Of a DNA stretch of 64,000 bases, positions 57,001-64,000 are shown in pieces; the stretch's first letter is position 1, and every line of letters starts with the position of its first letter. The notes beneath the pieces were generated by a model. It ran no database searches. It was not told the DNA's origin and was given only the letters and a program-made list of their open reading frames with translations. Source of the stretch: Arenicola marina (taxonomy: Eukaryota; Annelida; Polychaeta; Arenicolidae). Both the position numbers and the translations under genes were made by a program. The stretch covers positions 32,590,133-32,654,132 of the forward strand of contig OZ025263.1 in assembly GCA_964019135.1 (NCBI GenBank), read 5' to 3'.

Positions 57001-60000
57001 CCAGTGGGACGACGACAACTCCCACCACTGTCACCCCGACCACCAGTGAGTCCACAACAGGTCAGTGATACAACTTTATCATTTTATGTTTAAAGGAAAC
57101 GTATTGTCTAGAATGAAACGGGCGTAAAACAAACGCTAACTTATTAAAGGTCACTTTATAAGCGACATCGGCGATAATATATCGATTCTCAGCAGCTCAA
57201 AGTAGGATTGTAAGTCTGTATGCTGATTCTTTTGATAAGCACGTATGGTGCAGCGTTGTATTCTCTTTCCACCATAGTGGCGAGTACGACTAGCGCAACC
57301 AGCGCCAGCACCACTGCGGAGAGCACCACCAGCTTGACAACCCCAACGACAGTCTCGGAAACCACAAGCACCGGAACCAGTGGGACGACGACAACTCCCA
57401 CCACTGTCACCCCGACCACCAGTGAGTCCACAACAGGTCAGTGATACAACTTTATCATTTTATGTTTAAGGGAAACGTATTGTCTAGAATGAAACGGGCG
57501 TAAAACAAACGCTAACTTCTTAAACGTCACTTTATAAGCGACATTGGCGGTAATATATCGATTCTCAGCAGCTCAATGTAGGGATGTAAGTCTGTATGCT
57601 GATTCTTTTGATAAGCACGTATGGTGCAGCGTTGTATTCTCTTTCCACCATAGTGGCGAGTACGACTAGCGCAACCAGCGCCAGCACCACTGCGGAGAGC
57701 ACCACCAGCTTGACAACCCCAACGACAGTCTCGGAAACCACAAGCACCGGAACCAGTGGGACGACGACAACTCCCACCACTGTCACCCCGACCACCAGTG
57801 AGTCCACAACAGGTCAGTGATACAACTTGATCATTTTATGTGTAAAGGAAACGTATTGTCTAGAATGAAACGGGCGTAAAACAAACGCTAACTTCTTAAA
57901 CGTCACTTTATAAGCGACATTGGCGGTAATATATCGATTCTCAGCAGCTCAATGTAGGAATGTAAGTCTGTATGCTGATTCTTTTGATAAGCACGTATGG
58001 TGCAGCGTTGTATTCTCTTTCCACCATAGTGGCGAGTACGACTAGCGCAACCAGCGCCAGCACCACTGCGGAGAGCACCACCAGCTTGACAACCCCAACG
58101 ACAGTCTCGGAAACCACAAGCACCGGAACCAGTGGGACGACGACAACTCCCACCACTGTCACCCCGACCACCAGTGAGTCCACAACAGGTCAGTGATACA
58201 ACTTCATCATTTTATGTTTAAAGGAAACGTATTGTCTAGAATGAAACCGGCGTAAAACAAACGCTAACTTCTTAAACGTCACTTTATAAGCGACATCGGC
58301 GATAATATATCGATTCTCAGCAGCTCAAAGTAGGATTGTAAGTCTGTATGCTGATTCTTTTGATAAGCACGTATGGTGCAGCGTTGTATTCTCTTTCCAC
58401 CATAGTGGCGAGTACGACTAGCGCAACCAGCGCCAGCACCACTGCGGAGAGCACCACCAGCTTGACAACCCCAACGACAGTCTCGGAAACCACAAGCACC
58501 GGAACCAGTGGGACGACGGCAACTCCCACCACTGTCACCCCGACCACCAGTGAGTCCACAACAGGTCAGTGATACAACTTGATCATTTTATGTTTAAAGG
58601 AAACGTATTGTCTAGAAGGAAACGGGCGTAAACTTCTTAAACGTCACTTTATAAGCGACACTGGCGATAATATATTGATTCTCAGCAGCTCAATGTAGGA
58701 ATGTAAGTCTGTATGCTGATTCTTTTGATAAGCACGTATGGTGCAGCGTTGTATTCTCTTTCCACCCTAGTGGCGAGTACGACTAGCGCAACCAGCGCCA
58801 GCACCACTGCGGAGAGCACCACCAGCTTGACAACCCCAACGACACTCTCGGAAACCACAAGCACCGGAACCAGTGGGACGACGAGAACTCCCACCACTGT
58901 CACTCCGACCACCAGTGAGTCCACAACAGGTCAGTGATACAACTTTATCATTTTATGTTTAAAGGAAACGTATTATCTAGAAGGAAACGGGCGTAGAACA
59001 AACTCTACCTTCTTAAACGTCACTTTATAAGCGACATCAGCGATAATATATCGATTCTCAGCAGCTCAAAGTAGGACTGTAAGTCTGTATGCTGATTTTT
59101 TTATAAGCACGTATGGTGCAGCGTTGTATTCTCTTTCCACCATAGTGGCGAGTACGACTAGCGCAACCAGCGCCCCCTCCACTGCGGAGAGCACCACCAG
59201 CTTGACAACCCCAACGACAGACTCGGAAACCACAAGCACCGGAACCAGTGGGACGACGACAACTCCCACCACTGTCACCCCGACCACCACTGAGTCGACA
59301 ACAGGTCAGTGATACAATTTTATCATTTTATGTTTAAAGGAAACGTTTTGTCTAGAAGGAAACGGGCGTAAAACTCTAACTTCTTAAACGTCACTTTATA
59401 AGCGACATCGGCGATAATATATCGATTCCCAACAGATCAAAGTAGGATTGTAAGTCTGTATGCTGATTCTTTTGTTAAGCACGTATGGTGCAGCGTTGTA
59501 TTCTCTTTCCACCATAGTGGCGAGTACGACTAGCGCAACCAGCGCCAGCACCACTGCGGCGAGCACCACCAGCTTGACAACCCCAACGACAGTCTCGGAA
59601 ACCACAAGCACCGGAACCAGTGGGACGACGACAACTCCCACCACTGTCACCCCGACCACCAGTGAGTCCACAACAGGTCAGTGATACAACTTAATCATTT
59701 TATGTTTAAAGGAAACGTATTGTCTAGAATGAAACGGGCGTAAAACAAACGCTAACTTCTTAAAGGTCACTTTATAAGCGACATCGGCGATAATATATCG
59801 ATTCTCAGCAGCTCAAAGTAGGATTGTAAGTCTGTATGCTGATTCTTTTGATAAGCACGTATGGTGCAGCGTTGTATTCTCTTTCCACCATAGTGGCGAG
59901 TACGACTAGCGCAACCAGCGCCAGCACCACTGCGGAGAGCACCACTAGCTTGACAACCCCAACGACAGTCTCGGAAACCACAAGCACCGGAACCAGTGGG

Positions 60001-63000
60001 ACGACGACAACTCCCACCACTGTCACCCCGACCACCAGTGAGTCCACAACAGGTCAGTGATACAACTTTATCATTTTATGTGTAAAGGAAACGTATTGTC
60101 TAGAATGAAACGGGCGTAAAACAAACGCTAACTTCTTAAACGTCACTTTATAAGCGACATTGGCGGTAATATATCGATTCTCAGCAGCTCAATGTAGGAA
60201 TGTAAGTCTGTATGCTGATTCTTTTGATAAGCACGTATGGTGCAGCGTTGTATTCTCTTTCCACCATAGTGGCGAGTACGACTAGCGCAACCAGCGCCAG
60301 CACCACTGCGGAGAGCACCACCAGCTTGACAACCCCAACGACAGTCTCGGAAACCACAAGCACCGGAACCAGTGGGACGACGACAACTCCCACCACTGTC
60401 ACCCCGACCACCAGTGAGTCCACAACAGGTCAGTGATACAACTTCATCATTTTATGTTTAAAGGAAACGTATTGTCTAGAATGAAACGGGCGTAAAACAA
60501 ACGATAACTTCTTAAAGGTCACTTTATAAGCGACATCGGCGATAATATATCGATTCTCAGCAGCTCAAAGTAGGATTGTAAGTCTGTATGCTGATTCTTT
60601 TGATAAGCACGTATGGTGCAGCGTTGTATTCTCTTTCCACCATAGTGGCGAGTACGACTAGCGCAACCAGCGCCAGCACCACTGCGGAGAGCACCACCAG
60701 CTTGACAACCCCAACGACAGTCTCGGAAACCACAAGCACCGGAACCAGTGGGACGACGGCAACTCCCACCACTGTCACCCCGACCACCAGTGAGTCCACA
60801 ACAGGTCAGTGATACAACTTTATCATTTTATGTTTAAAGGAAACGTATTGTCTAGAAGGAAACGGGCGTAAAACTCTAACTTCTTAAACGTCACTTTATA
60901 AGCGACACTGGCGATAATATATCGATTCTCAGCAGCTCAATGTAGGAATGTAAGTCTGTATGCTGATTCTTTTGATAAGCACGTATGGTGCAGCGTTGTA
61001 TTCTCTTTCCACCCTAGTGGCGAGTACGACTAGCGCCACCAGCGCCAGCACCACTGCGGAGAGCACCACCAGCTTGACAACCCCAACGACAGTCTCGGAA
61101 ACCACAAGCACCGGAACCAGTGGGACGACGACAACTCCCACCACTGTCACTCCGACCACCAGTGAGTCCACAACAGGTCAGTGATACAACTTTATCATTT
61201 TATGTTTAAAGGAAACGTATTATCTAGAAGGAAACGGGCGTAGAACAAACTCTACCTTCTTAAACGTCACTTTATAAGCGACATTGGCGGTAATATATCG
61301 ATTCTCAGCAGCTCAATGTAGGGATGTAAGTCTGTATGCTGATTCTTTTGATAAGCACGTATGGTGCAGCGTTGTATTCTCTTTCCACCATAGTGGCGAG
61401 TACGACTAGCGCAACCAGCGCCAGCACCACTGCGGAGAGCACCACCAGCTTGACAACCCCAACGACAGTCTCGGAAACCACAAGCACCGGAACCAGTGGG
61501 ACGACGGCAACTCCCACCACTGTCACCCCGACCACCAGTGAGTCCACAACAGGTCAGTGATACAACTTTATCATTTTATGTTTAAGGGAAACGTATTGTC
61601 TAGAATGAAACGGGCGTAAAATAAACTCTAACTTCTTAAACGTCACTTTATTAGCGACATCGGCGATAATATATCGATTCTCAGCAGCGCAAAGTAGGAT
61701 TGTAAGTCAGTATGCTGATTCTTTTGATAAGCACGTATGGTGCAGCGTTGTATTCTCTTTCCACCATAGTGGCGAGTACGACTAGCGCAACCAGCGCCAG
61801 CACCACTGCGGAGAGCACCACCAGCTTGACAACCCCAACGACAATCTCGGAAACCACAAGCACCGGAACCAGTGGGAGGACGACAACTCCCACCACTGTC
61901 ACCCCGACCACCAGTGAGTCCACAACAGGTCAGTGATACAACTTGATCATTTTATGTGTAAAGGAAACGTATTGTCTAGAATGAAACGGGCGTAAAACAA
62001 ACGCTAACTTCTTAAACGTCACTTTATAAGCGACATTGGCGGTAATATATCGATTCTCAGCAGCTCAATGTAGGAATGTAAGTCTGTATGCTGATTCTTT
62101 TGATAAGCACGTATGGTGCAGCGTTGTATTCTCTTTCCACCATAGTGGCGAGTACGACTAGCGCAACCAGCGCCAGCACCACTGCGGAGAGCACCACCAG
62201 CTTGACAACCCCAACGACAGTCTCGGAAACCACAAGCACCGGAACCAGTGGGACGACGACAACTCCCACCACTGTCACCCCGACCACCAGTGAGTCCACA
62301 ACAGGTCAGTGATACAACTTTATCATTTTATGTTTAAAGGAAACGTATTGTCTAGAAGGAAACGGGCGTAAAACAAACGCTAACTTCTTAAACGTCACTT
62401 TATAAGCGACACTGGCGATAATATATCGATTCTCAGCAGCTCAATGTAGGAATGTAAGTCTGTATGCTGATTCTTTTGATAAGCACGTATGGTGCAGCGT
62501 TGTATTCTCTTTCCACCCTAGTGGCGAGTACGACTAGCGCAACCAGCGCCAGCACCACTGCGGAGAGCACCACCAGCTTGACAACCCCAACGACAGTCTC
62601 GGAAACCACAAGCACCGGAACCAGTGGGACGACGACAACTCCCACCACTGTCACTCCGACCACCAGTGAGTCCACAACAGGTCAGTGATACAACTTTATC
62701 ATTTTATGTTTAAAGGAAACGTATTATCTAGAAGGAAACGGGCGTAGAACAAACTCTACCTTCTTAAACGTCACTTTATAAGCGACATCAGCGATAATAT
62801 ATCGATTCTCAGCAGCTCAAAGTAGGATTGTAAGTCTGTAGGCTGATTTTTTTATAAGCACGTATGGTGCAGCGTTGTATTCTCTTTCCACCATAGTGGC
62901 GAGTACGACTAGCGCAACCAGCGCCACCTCCACTGCGGAGAGCACCACCAGCTTGACAACCCCAACGACAGACTCGGAAACCACAAGCACCGGAACCAGT

Positions 63001-64000
63001 GGGACGACGACAACTCCCACCACTGTCACCCCGACCACAACTGAGTCGACAACAGGTCAGTGATACAATTTTATCATTTTATGTTTAAAGGAAACGTATT
63101 GTCTAGAAGGAAACGGGCGTAAAACTCTAACTTCTTAAACGTCACTTTATAAGCGACATCGGCGATAATATATCGATTCCCAACAGATCAAAGTAGGATT
63201 GTAAGTCTGTATGCTGATTCTTTTGTTAAGCACGTATGGTGCAGCGTTGTATTCTCTTTCCACCATAGTGGCGAGTACGACTAGCGCAACCAGCGCCAGC
63301 ACCACTGCGGCGAGCACCACCAGCTTGACAACCCCAACGACAGTCTCGGAAACCACAAGCACCGGAACCAGTGGGACGACGACAACTCCCACCACTGTCA
63401 CCCCGACCACCAGTGAGTCCACAACAGGTCAGTGATACAACTTTATCATTTTATGTTTAAAGGAAACGTATTGTCTAGAATGAAACGGGCGTAAAACAAA
63501 CGCTAACTTCTTAAAGGTCACTTTATAAGCGACATCGGCGATAATATATCGATTCTCAGCAGCTCAAAGTAGGATTGTAAGTCTGTATGCTGATTCTTTT
63601 GATAAGCACGTATGGTGCAGCGTTGTATTCTCTTTCCACCATAGTGGCGAGTACGACTAGCGCAACCAGCGCCAGCACCACTGCGGAGAGCACCACCAGC
63701 TTGACAACCCCAACGACAGTCTCGGAAACCACAAGCACCGGAACCAGTGGGACGACGACAACTCCCACCACTGTCACCCCGACCACCAGTGAGTCCACAA
63801 CAGGTCAGTGATACAACTTTATCATTTCATGTTTAAGGGAAACGTATTGTCTAGAATGAAACGGGCGTAAAACAAACGCTAACTTCTTAAACGTCACTTT
63901 ATAAGCGACATTGGCGGTAATATATCGATTCTCAGCAGCTCAATGTAGGGATGTAAGTCTGTATGCTGATTCTTTTGATAAGCACGTATGGTGCAGCGTT
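1..64000 (+). CDS. Interior of a giant mucin-like (Thr/Ser-rich) gene made of about 171 repeated exons; both ends lie outside the window
   Basis: Seen: 170 complete 159-nt exons and one partial exon, in one orientation, separated by short introns. Each exon runs from just after an invariant AG to just before GTCAGT. It stays open in one frame in every copy. The split codon G|TG at each junction gives Val, so all introns are phase 1 and all exons are class 1-1. The protein would be about 9,000 residues in this window, about 70% Ser+Thr, acidic, without Cys and nearly without Lys or Arg. Known: such PTS domains in secreted or membrane mucins are O-glycosylated in the Golgi by GalNAc-transferases and form extended gel or coat polymers. 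Inferred: this is the central glycosylated domain. The signal peptide and any cysteine-rich, VWD or transmembrane ends must lie outside. Alternatives are another extended O-glycosylated protein such as a silk, glue or cuticle protein, or an expanded non-coding satellite derived from one mucin exon. Orthology cannot be assigned. Confidence 0.7.
248..305 (+). promoter_or_regulatory. Representative 3' splice site: branch candidate, pyrimidine tract and AG
   Basis: A CTGAT branch-like motif (251-255) lies about 50 nt before the acceptor. A pyrimidine-rich run ending CTCTTTCCAC precedes the AG at 304-305. Across the array the base before the AG varies (CACAG at exons 1 and 4, AAAG at 17545, CTAG at 35141 and elsewhere, TATAG in most), yet the AG itself is present in every copy I checked. 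An earlier AG (GTGCAG at about 275-280) would add 24 nt in frame, but a copy at 11521 has TAG in that stretch and several copies carry 1-bp deletions just upstream, so the later AG is preferred. Confidence 0.7.
306..464 (+). CDS. Representative complete mucin-repeat exon (exon 1), 53 codons, phase 1-1
   Basis: This exon carries the consensus repeat. Residue 1 is the Val whose codon is split across the intron (G|TG). Residues 1-20 form an Ala/Ser/Thr stretch. Residues 21-26 are TTPTTV, followed by Ser27-Glu28. A Gly-containing turn occupies residues 31-36 (STGTSG). TTPTTV recurs at 39-44, and TSESTT ends the exon. Glu 15, 28 and 50 are the only charged residues. Thr 26 and Ser 11 of 53 provide many O-glycosylation acceptors. 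There is no Asn and therefore no N-glycosylation sequon. The exon was bounded by the AG at 304-305 and the GT at 465-466. Variants elsewhere are described with these residue numbers. Confidence 0.78.
306..6461 (+). CDS. Mucin-repeat exons 1-17 (17 exons of 159 nt)
   Basis: Exon starts: 306, 682, 1057, 1433, 1809, 2184, 2560, 2932, 3308, 3684, 4056, 4428, 4804, 5180, 5552, 5927, 6303. Most encode the consensus. Differences: T38M and P46S at 1057; T32P and P46S at 2184; P46S at 5927; E28V with T39I at 2932 and 4428. Exons at 682, 1809, 4056 and 5552 share an altered acceptor tract (CATTCCACTATAG). Before 1057, 2184 and 5927 one base is missing about 35 nt upstream of the exon (GCACTATGG in place of GCACGTATGG), a frameshift that would matter only if that stretch were coding. 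The segment is built from 3- and 4-unit blocks. Confidence 0.72.
462..472 (+). promoter_or_regulatory. Representative 5' splice site CAG|GTCAGT with an in-frame TGA just inside the intron
   Basis: The donor is a good match to the metazoan consensus except for C at +3. Rare alleles are GTTTGT (exons at 20905, 22033, 22409, 25785, 27661, 28789, 29165), GTTAGT (exons at 23161, 23537, 24285) and GTCAAT (exon at 14913). All of them keep GT. The exon frame continues Gly-Gln-stop (or Gly-Leu-stop, or Gly-stop), so an unspliced transcript terminates within nine bases of every exon. A second in-frame GTGAGT lies 15 nt upstream (450-455) in most units. Confidence 0.7.
465..681 (+). other. Representative intron, 217 nt, phase 1
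   Basis: The intron is AT-rich with three landmarks shared by nearly all copies: an early TTTATCATTTTATG block, a TCTAGAA(T/G)GAAACGGGCG block, and a late GATAATATATCGATTCTC block before the pyrimidine tract. Two main haplotypes differ at TCTAGAATG against TCTAGAAGG, and they sort with CAAAC, ATAAAC or shortened variants. Length classes across the array are 217, 213, 216, 215, 206 and 188 nt. Stops occur in all three frames. I see no RNA gene or other coding sequence within it. Confidence 0.7.
1968..7585 (+). repeat. 3,743-bp offset duplication enclosing the 1,496-bp repeat
   Basis: Exons at 2184, 2560, 2932, 3308 and 3684 correspond to 5927, 6303, 6675, 7051 and 7427, each 3,743 bp further on. 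Shared rare markers are P46S with the one-base intron deletion, the GTGTGCTGATT variant just after each (about 2500 and 6243), and the E28V/T39I exon. Correspondence ends after 7585, where the following unit has S49I in place of the CATTCC acceptor. Confidence 0.75.
2719..5710 (+). repeat. 1,496-bp higher-order repeat (4 units), two copies
   Basis: Copies 2719-4214 and 4215-5710 share unit lengths 372, 376, 376 and 372 and the E28V/T39I exon at the head of each. The last unit of each copy carries the CATTCCACTATAG acceptor. The tail intron differs slightly (CAAAGTAGGATTG against CAATGTAGGAATA), so the exchange point or a later conversion lies in the last unit. Confidence 0.8.
6675..12823 (+). 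CDS. Mucin-repeat exons 18-34 (17 exons)
   Basis: Exon starts: 6675, 7051, 7427, 7799, 8175, 8547, 8923, 9299, 9673, 10049, 10421, 10797, 11173, 11545, 11917, 12289, 12665. Differences: E28V/T39I at 6675 (the same allele as 2932 and 4428); S49I at 7799, which also destroys the upstream GTGAGT; S11G and V44F at 9299; A10D and T45I at 9673; T4A and V44I at 10797; A7V, T40I and V44T at 12289. The exon at 11545 is fully open, but the preceding 24 nt contain an in-frame TAG, which helps place the acceptor. The introns here are a mixture of 217 and 213 nt, with one of 215 before 9673. Confidence 0.72.
7958..12075 (+). repeat. 1,874-bp higher-order repeat (5 units) and a partial third copy
   Basis: Exons at 8175, 8547 and 8923 correspond to 10049, 10421 and 10797, an offset of 1,874 bp. 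The pairing is fixed by CAACTCAATG in the 213-nt introns and by GTGGAGCG in place of GTGCAGCG upstream of 8923 and 10797. The 213-nt unit then recurs twice more in a row (11545, 11917). Confidence 0.75.
13041..19954 (+). CDS. Mucin-repeat exons 35-53 (19 exons)
   Basis: Exon starts: 13041, 13417, 13793, 14169, 14541, 14913, 15289, 15665, 16041, 16417, 16793, 17169, 17545, 17921, 18297, 18673, 19045, 19421, 19796. A basic-residue allele (A7V, E15K, T40I, V44T) recurs at 13417, 14913 and 16041. The exon at 17169 has G36E and T48S. The exon at 17545 has S9G and T43N, and T43N creates Asn-Val-Thr. The exon at 18673 has T21A and T39A; 19421 has T13S and E50D. The exon at 14913 has the weakest normal donor, GTCAAT. 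Introns in front of 13793, 15289 and 16417 have a TTATC change in the pyrimidine tract. Confidence 0.72.
13200..16951 (+). repeat. 1,128-bp trimer repeat (three marked unit types)
   Basis: Three unit types cycle: the E15K/T40I/V44T exon (13417, 14913, 16041), a unit with TTATC in its pyrimidine tract (13793, 15289, 16417), and a unit with CAGCGCAAAG and GTCAGTATG in its intron (14169, 15665, 16793). The last two cycles are exactly 1,128 bp apart. A 213-nt-intron unit is inserted between the first and second. Confidence 0.75.
20172..20312 (+). CDS. Mucin-repeat exon 54 with lost normal donor; probable end at the upstream GTGAGT
   Basis: The acceptor AG (20170-20171) and the reading frame are normal, but the exon differs in two ways. 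It has an in-frame 3-bp loss in the Gly-Thr-Thr run after residue 36. It also has a net loss of 16 bp across the usual exon end, which removes CAG|GTCAGT. The GTGAGT present 15 nt upstream in most units survives here at 20313-20318 and would end a 141-nt, 47-codon exon that is still phase 1-1. Without it the frame would read on to a TAA in the intron. Skipping this exon would also keep frame. The 3' end given is an inference from the motif. Confidence 0.5.
20529..29699 (+). CDS. Mucin-repeat exons 55-79 (25 exons)
   Basis: Exon starts: 20529, 20905, 21281, 21657, 22033, 22409, 22785, 23161, 23537, 23909, 24285, 24657, 25033, 25409, 25785, 26161, 26537, 26913, 27285, 27661, 28037, 28413, 28789, 29165, 29541. 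This segment holds nearly all the non-standard donors: GTTTGT after 20905, 22033, 22409, 25785, 27661, 28789 and 29165; GTTAGT after 23161, 23537 and 24285. The T21A/T39A allele occurs at 21657, 23537 (also P46Q), 24285 and 26913. Others: T53K at 20905, S3T at 21281, T13S at 25033, P41L at 27661, G36R at 28037. Synonymous Pro and Thr third-base changes (CCT, ACT) mark one subfamily from about 17.9 kb onward. Confidence 0.72.
29700..29887 (+). other. Shortest intron in the array (188 nt)
   Basis: This intron lacks 29 bp between the GGGCGTAAAACAA block and the GCGACATTGG block, removing the CTAAC and TTCTTAAACG stretch found in all other units. Donor, late AT-rich block, CTGAT branch candidate, pyrimidine tract and AG remain. 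The CTAAC motif, itself a good branch-point match, is therefore dispensable if this exon is spliced, which favours the CTGAT nearer the acceptor. Confidence 0.65.
29888..34934 (+). CDS. Mucin-repeat exons 80-93 (14 exons)
   Basis: Exon starts: 29888, 30264, 30640, 31016, 31392, 31768, 32144, 32520, 32896, 33272, 33648, 34024, 34400, 34776. The most varied stretch: A7V/E15K/T40I at 29888 and 32520; S49T at 30264; G36E/T48S at 30640; S9G, E15Q and T43N (a second Asn-Val-Thr) at 31016; A7P, P46R and S49I at 31392; T48S at 33272 and 33648 (the latter also E28D); T18A and T34I at 34024; S19T and T39A at 34776. Exons 30640 and 31016 form the same ordered pair as 17169 and 17545, 13,471 bp away. Confidence 0.72.
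35050..38800 (+). repeat. 1,875-bp higher-order repeat (5 units), two copies
   Basis: The second copy begins about 36925. Exons 35141, 35516, 35888, 36264 and 36640 match 37016, 37391, 37763, 38139 and 38515, all offset by 1,875 bp. Markers in order: CCCTAG acceptor, V26D exon with the T-tract deletion, E15A exon, consensus, T39A exon. The intron before the first copy is 206 nt and before the second 217 nt, so the junction falls late in that intron. Confidence 0.82.
35141..41297 (+). CDS. Mucin-repeat exons 94-110 (17 exons)
   Basis: Exon starts: 35141, 35516, 35888, 36264, 36640, 37016, 37391, 37763, 38139, 38515, 38891, 39267, 39639, 40011, 40387, 40763, 41139. A distinct allele (S11T, T12S, V26D, S49T) appears at 35516, 37391 and 39639. 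Its CTGAGT in place of GTGAGT removes the alternative donor. The next exon in each case (35888, 37763, 40011) carries E15A, so the two alleles travel as a pair. T39A occurs at 36640 and 38515; E28A at 35141; P46S at 40011. Upstream of 35516 and 37391 a T-rich 1-bp deletion (GATTTTTTTATAAG) breaks the frame ahead of the acceptor, consistent with intron. Confidence 0.72.
41515..49945 (+). CDS. Mucin-repeat exons 111-133 (23 exons)
   Basis: Exon starts: 41515, 41891, 42267, 42643, 43019, 43395, 43771, 44147, 44523, 44899, 45275, 45651, 46027, 46403, 46779, 47155, 47531, 47907, 48283, 48659, 49035, 49411, 49787. G36E/T48S at 41891 and 48659; T39A at 43771 and 46403; E50K at 44147 and 46779, which turns the alternative donor into the stronger-looking GTAAGT; T13S at 44899 and 47531; S35G at 49035; S19R at 49411; T5A at 49787. 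All introns here are 217 nt, so exon spacing is a uniform 376 bp, making the 7-unit and 18-unit periods exact multiples. Confidence 0.72.
42802..48065 (+). repeat. 2,632-bp higher-order repeat (7 units), two copies
   Basis: Copies 42802-45433 and 45434-48065 pair exons 43019-45275 with 45651-47907. Markers include GAAACTAGCG at the head, GAAACCGGCG before the T39A exon, GTATAGTCTAG, the E50K exon and the T13S exon preceded by CACAGCAGCTCAAATTAGG. Only a few single-base differences are visible. Confidence 0.85.
50163..57812 (+). CDS. Mucin-repeat exons 134-154 (21 exons), first copy of the 7,867-bp block
   Basis: Exon starts: 50163, 50539, 50904, 51279, 51651, 52027, 52403, 52779, 53151, 53527, 53903, 54279, 54655, 55030, 55402, 55778, 56154, 56530, 56902, 57278, 57654. 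T39A at 50539, 52779 and 53527; V26L with T39R at 50904; S11P/T12S/V26D/S49T at 51279; S11T/T12S/V26D/S49T at 55030; E15A at 51651, 55402 and 56902 (56902 also T5I); V26I with T37R at 53903. The exon at 56530 is chimeric: consensus up to about residue 48, then the S49T end with its TCGACA codons. The acceptor reads CCCTAG before 50904, 53151 and 54655. Confidence 0.72.
58030..63803 (+). CDS. Mucin-repeat exons 155-170 (16 exons), second copy of the 7,867-bp block
   Basis: Exon starts: 58030, 58406, 58771, 59146, 59518, 59894, 60270, 60646, 61018, 61394, 61770, 62146, 62522, 62897, 63269, 63645. They repeat exons 134-149 one for one, including rare alleles: V26L/T39R (58771), S11P/T12S (59146), E15A (59518, 63269), V26I/T37R (61770) and the CCCTAG acceptors (58771, 61018, 62522). 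Intron lengths repeat in the same order, including the 206-nt intron before 58771. Only isolated base differences are visible, for example ACGATAAC near 60500 against ACGCTAAC near 52635. Confidence 0.72.
63804..64000 (+). other. Partial intron at the right edge
   Basis: The last exon ends at 63803 and the window stops 197 nt into the following intron, about 20 nt short of the next acceptor. It carries the ATTTCATG variant and GTTTAAGGG, the same as the intron starting at 55937, and continues the 7,867-bp repeat without a break. The array therefore goes on past the window. Confidence 0.75.

Larger units (their letters stand above)
1..64000 (+). repeat. Tandem array of about 170 units, 376-bp class (macrosatellite overlying exon+intron)
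   Basis: Unit lengths measured between successive exon ends are mostly 376 bp, often 372, and occasionally 375, 374, 365 or 347. One unit, near 20.3 kb, is about 357 bp. The 372-bp class lacks four bases in the intron just after the GGGCGTAAAA tract. All units point the same way with no inserted foreign sequence. An XbaI site (TCTAGA) sits in most introns and is lost in a few haplotypes that read TCCAGA or TCTGGA. Neighbouring units are usually less alike than units one higher-order period apart, as expected when blocks of several units are duplicated together by unequal crossing over. Confidence 0.98.
49840..64000 (+). repeat. 7,867-bp higher-order repeat (21 units), one full copy and most of a second
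   Basis: The first copy starts between about 49840 and 49950, and the second about 57707 onward. Sixteen consecutive exons (50163-55778 and 58030-63645) and their introns match at a constant 7,867-bp offset, including rare alleles seen nowhere else in the window. The match runs to the right edge, so the second copy's end is not visible. The few differences imply a very recent event, or possibly an assembly duplication. Confidence 0.85.

Noticed and set aside
1-64000. CRISPR array or bacterial repeat locus
   Set aside because: The period is 376 bp with no unique spacers, all parts of the unit are equally repeated, and the units contain GT-AG exon-intron structure.
1-64000. Purely non-coding satellite DNA
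   Set aside because: Not excluded outright, but the absence of stops and frameshifts in about 170 exons, against many intron indels, and the retained splice sites argue for a coding array.
1-64000. Transposon, LTR element or retrogene insertions
   Set aside because: No unit is interrupted by foreign sequence. All length changes are small, and there are no terminal repeats, target-site duplications or poly(A) tails.

Overview
This window is one uninterrupted tandem array with no ordinary intergenic DNA. A unit of about 376 bp (most often 376 or 372 bp) repeats head to tail from the first base to the last. I read it as the interior of a single giant eukaryotic gene on the + strand. Each unit holds one 159-nt exon and one short intron, usually 217 or 213 nt. 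The window contains 170 complete exons plus the 3' part of another (1-88), and it ends inside an intron (63804-64000). Neither the start nor the end of the gene is visible.

Each exon encodes 53 residues, 26 Thr and 11 Ser in the consensus (about 70% Ser+Thr), with some Pro, Ala, Gly, Val and three Glu, and no Cys, Lys or Arg. This is the composition of a mucin-type, densely O-glycosylated PTS domain. Every intron is phase 1 and every exon is a multiple of three (class 1-1 symmetric), so any exon can be gained, lost or skipped without changing frame. Spliced together, the window would give roughly 9,000 residues, about 0.9 MDa before glycans. The GT and AG dinucleotides survive in essentially every unit (one exon, near 20320, has lost its normal donor). 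No exon carries a frameshift or stop, while the introns carry indels of 1, 2, 4, 11 and 29 bp.

Over the basic unit lie nested higher-order repeats. These are 1,127 bp near the left end, 1,496 and 3,743 bp at 2-8 kb, 1,874 bp at 8-12 kb, 1,128 bp at 13-17 kb, 1,875 bp at 35-39 kb, 2,632 bp (inside a 6,768-bp period) at 41-51 kb, and 7,867 bp from about 49.8 kb to the right edge. Diagnostic exon variants recur with their flanking intron haplotypes, which points to repeated unequal exchange and gene conversion.

The organism is a eukaryote, most likely an animal. Abundant CpG and short introns suit an invertebrate better than a heavily methylated vertebrate genome, but the species cannot be named from this sequence. 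I see no RNA genes, transposons, CRISPR arrays or unrelated genes. The open frames on the minus strand are Val-rich shadows of the Thr codons.
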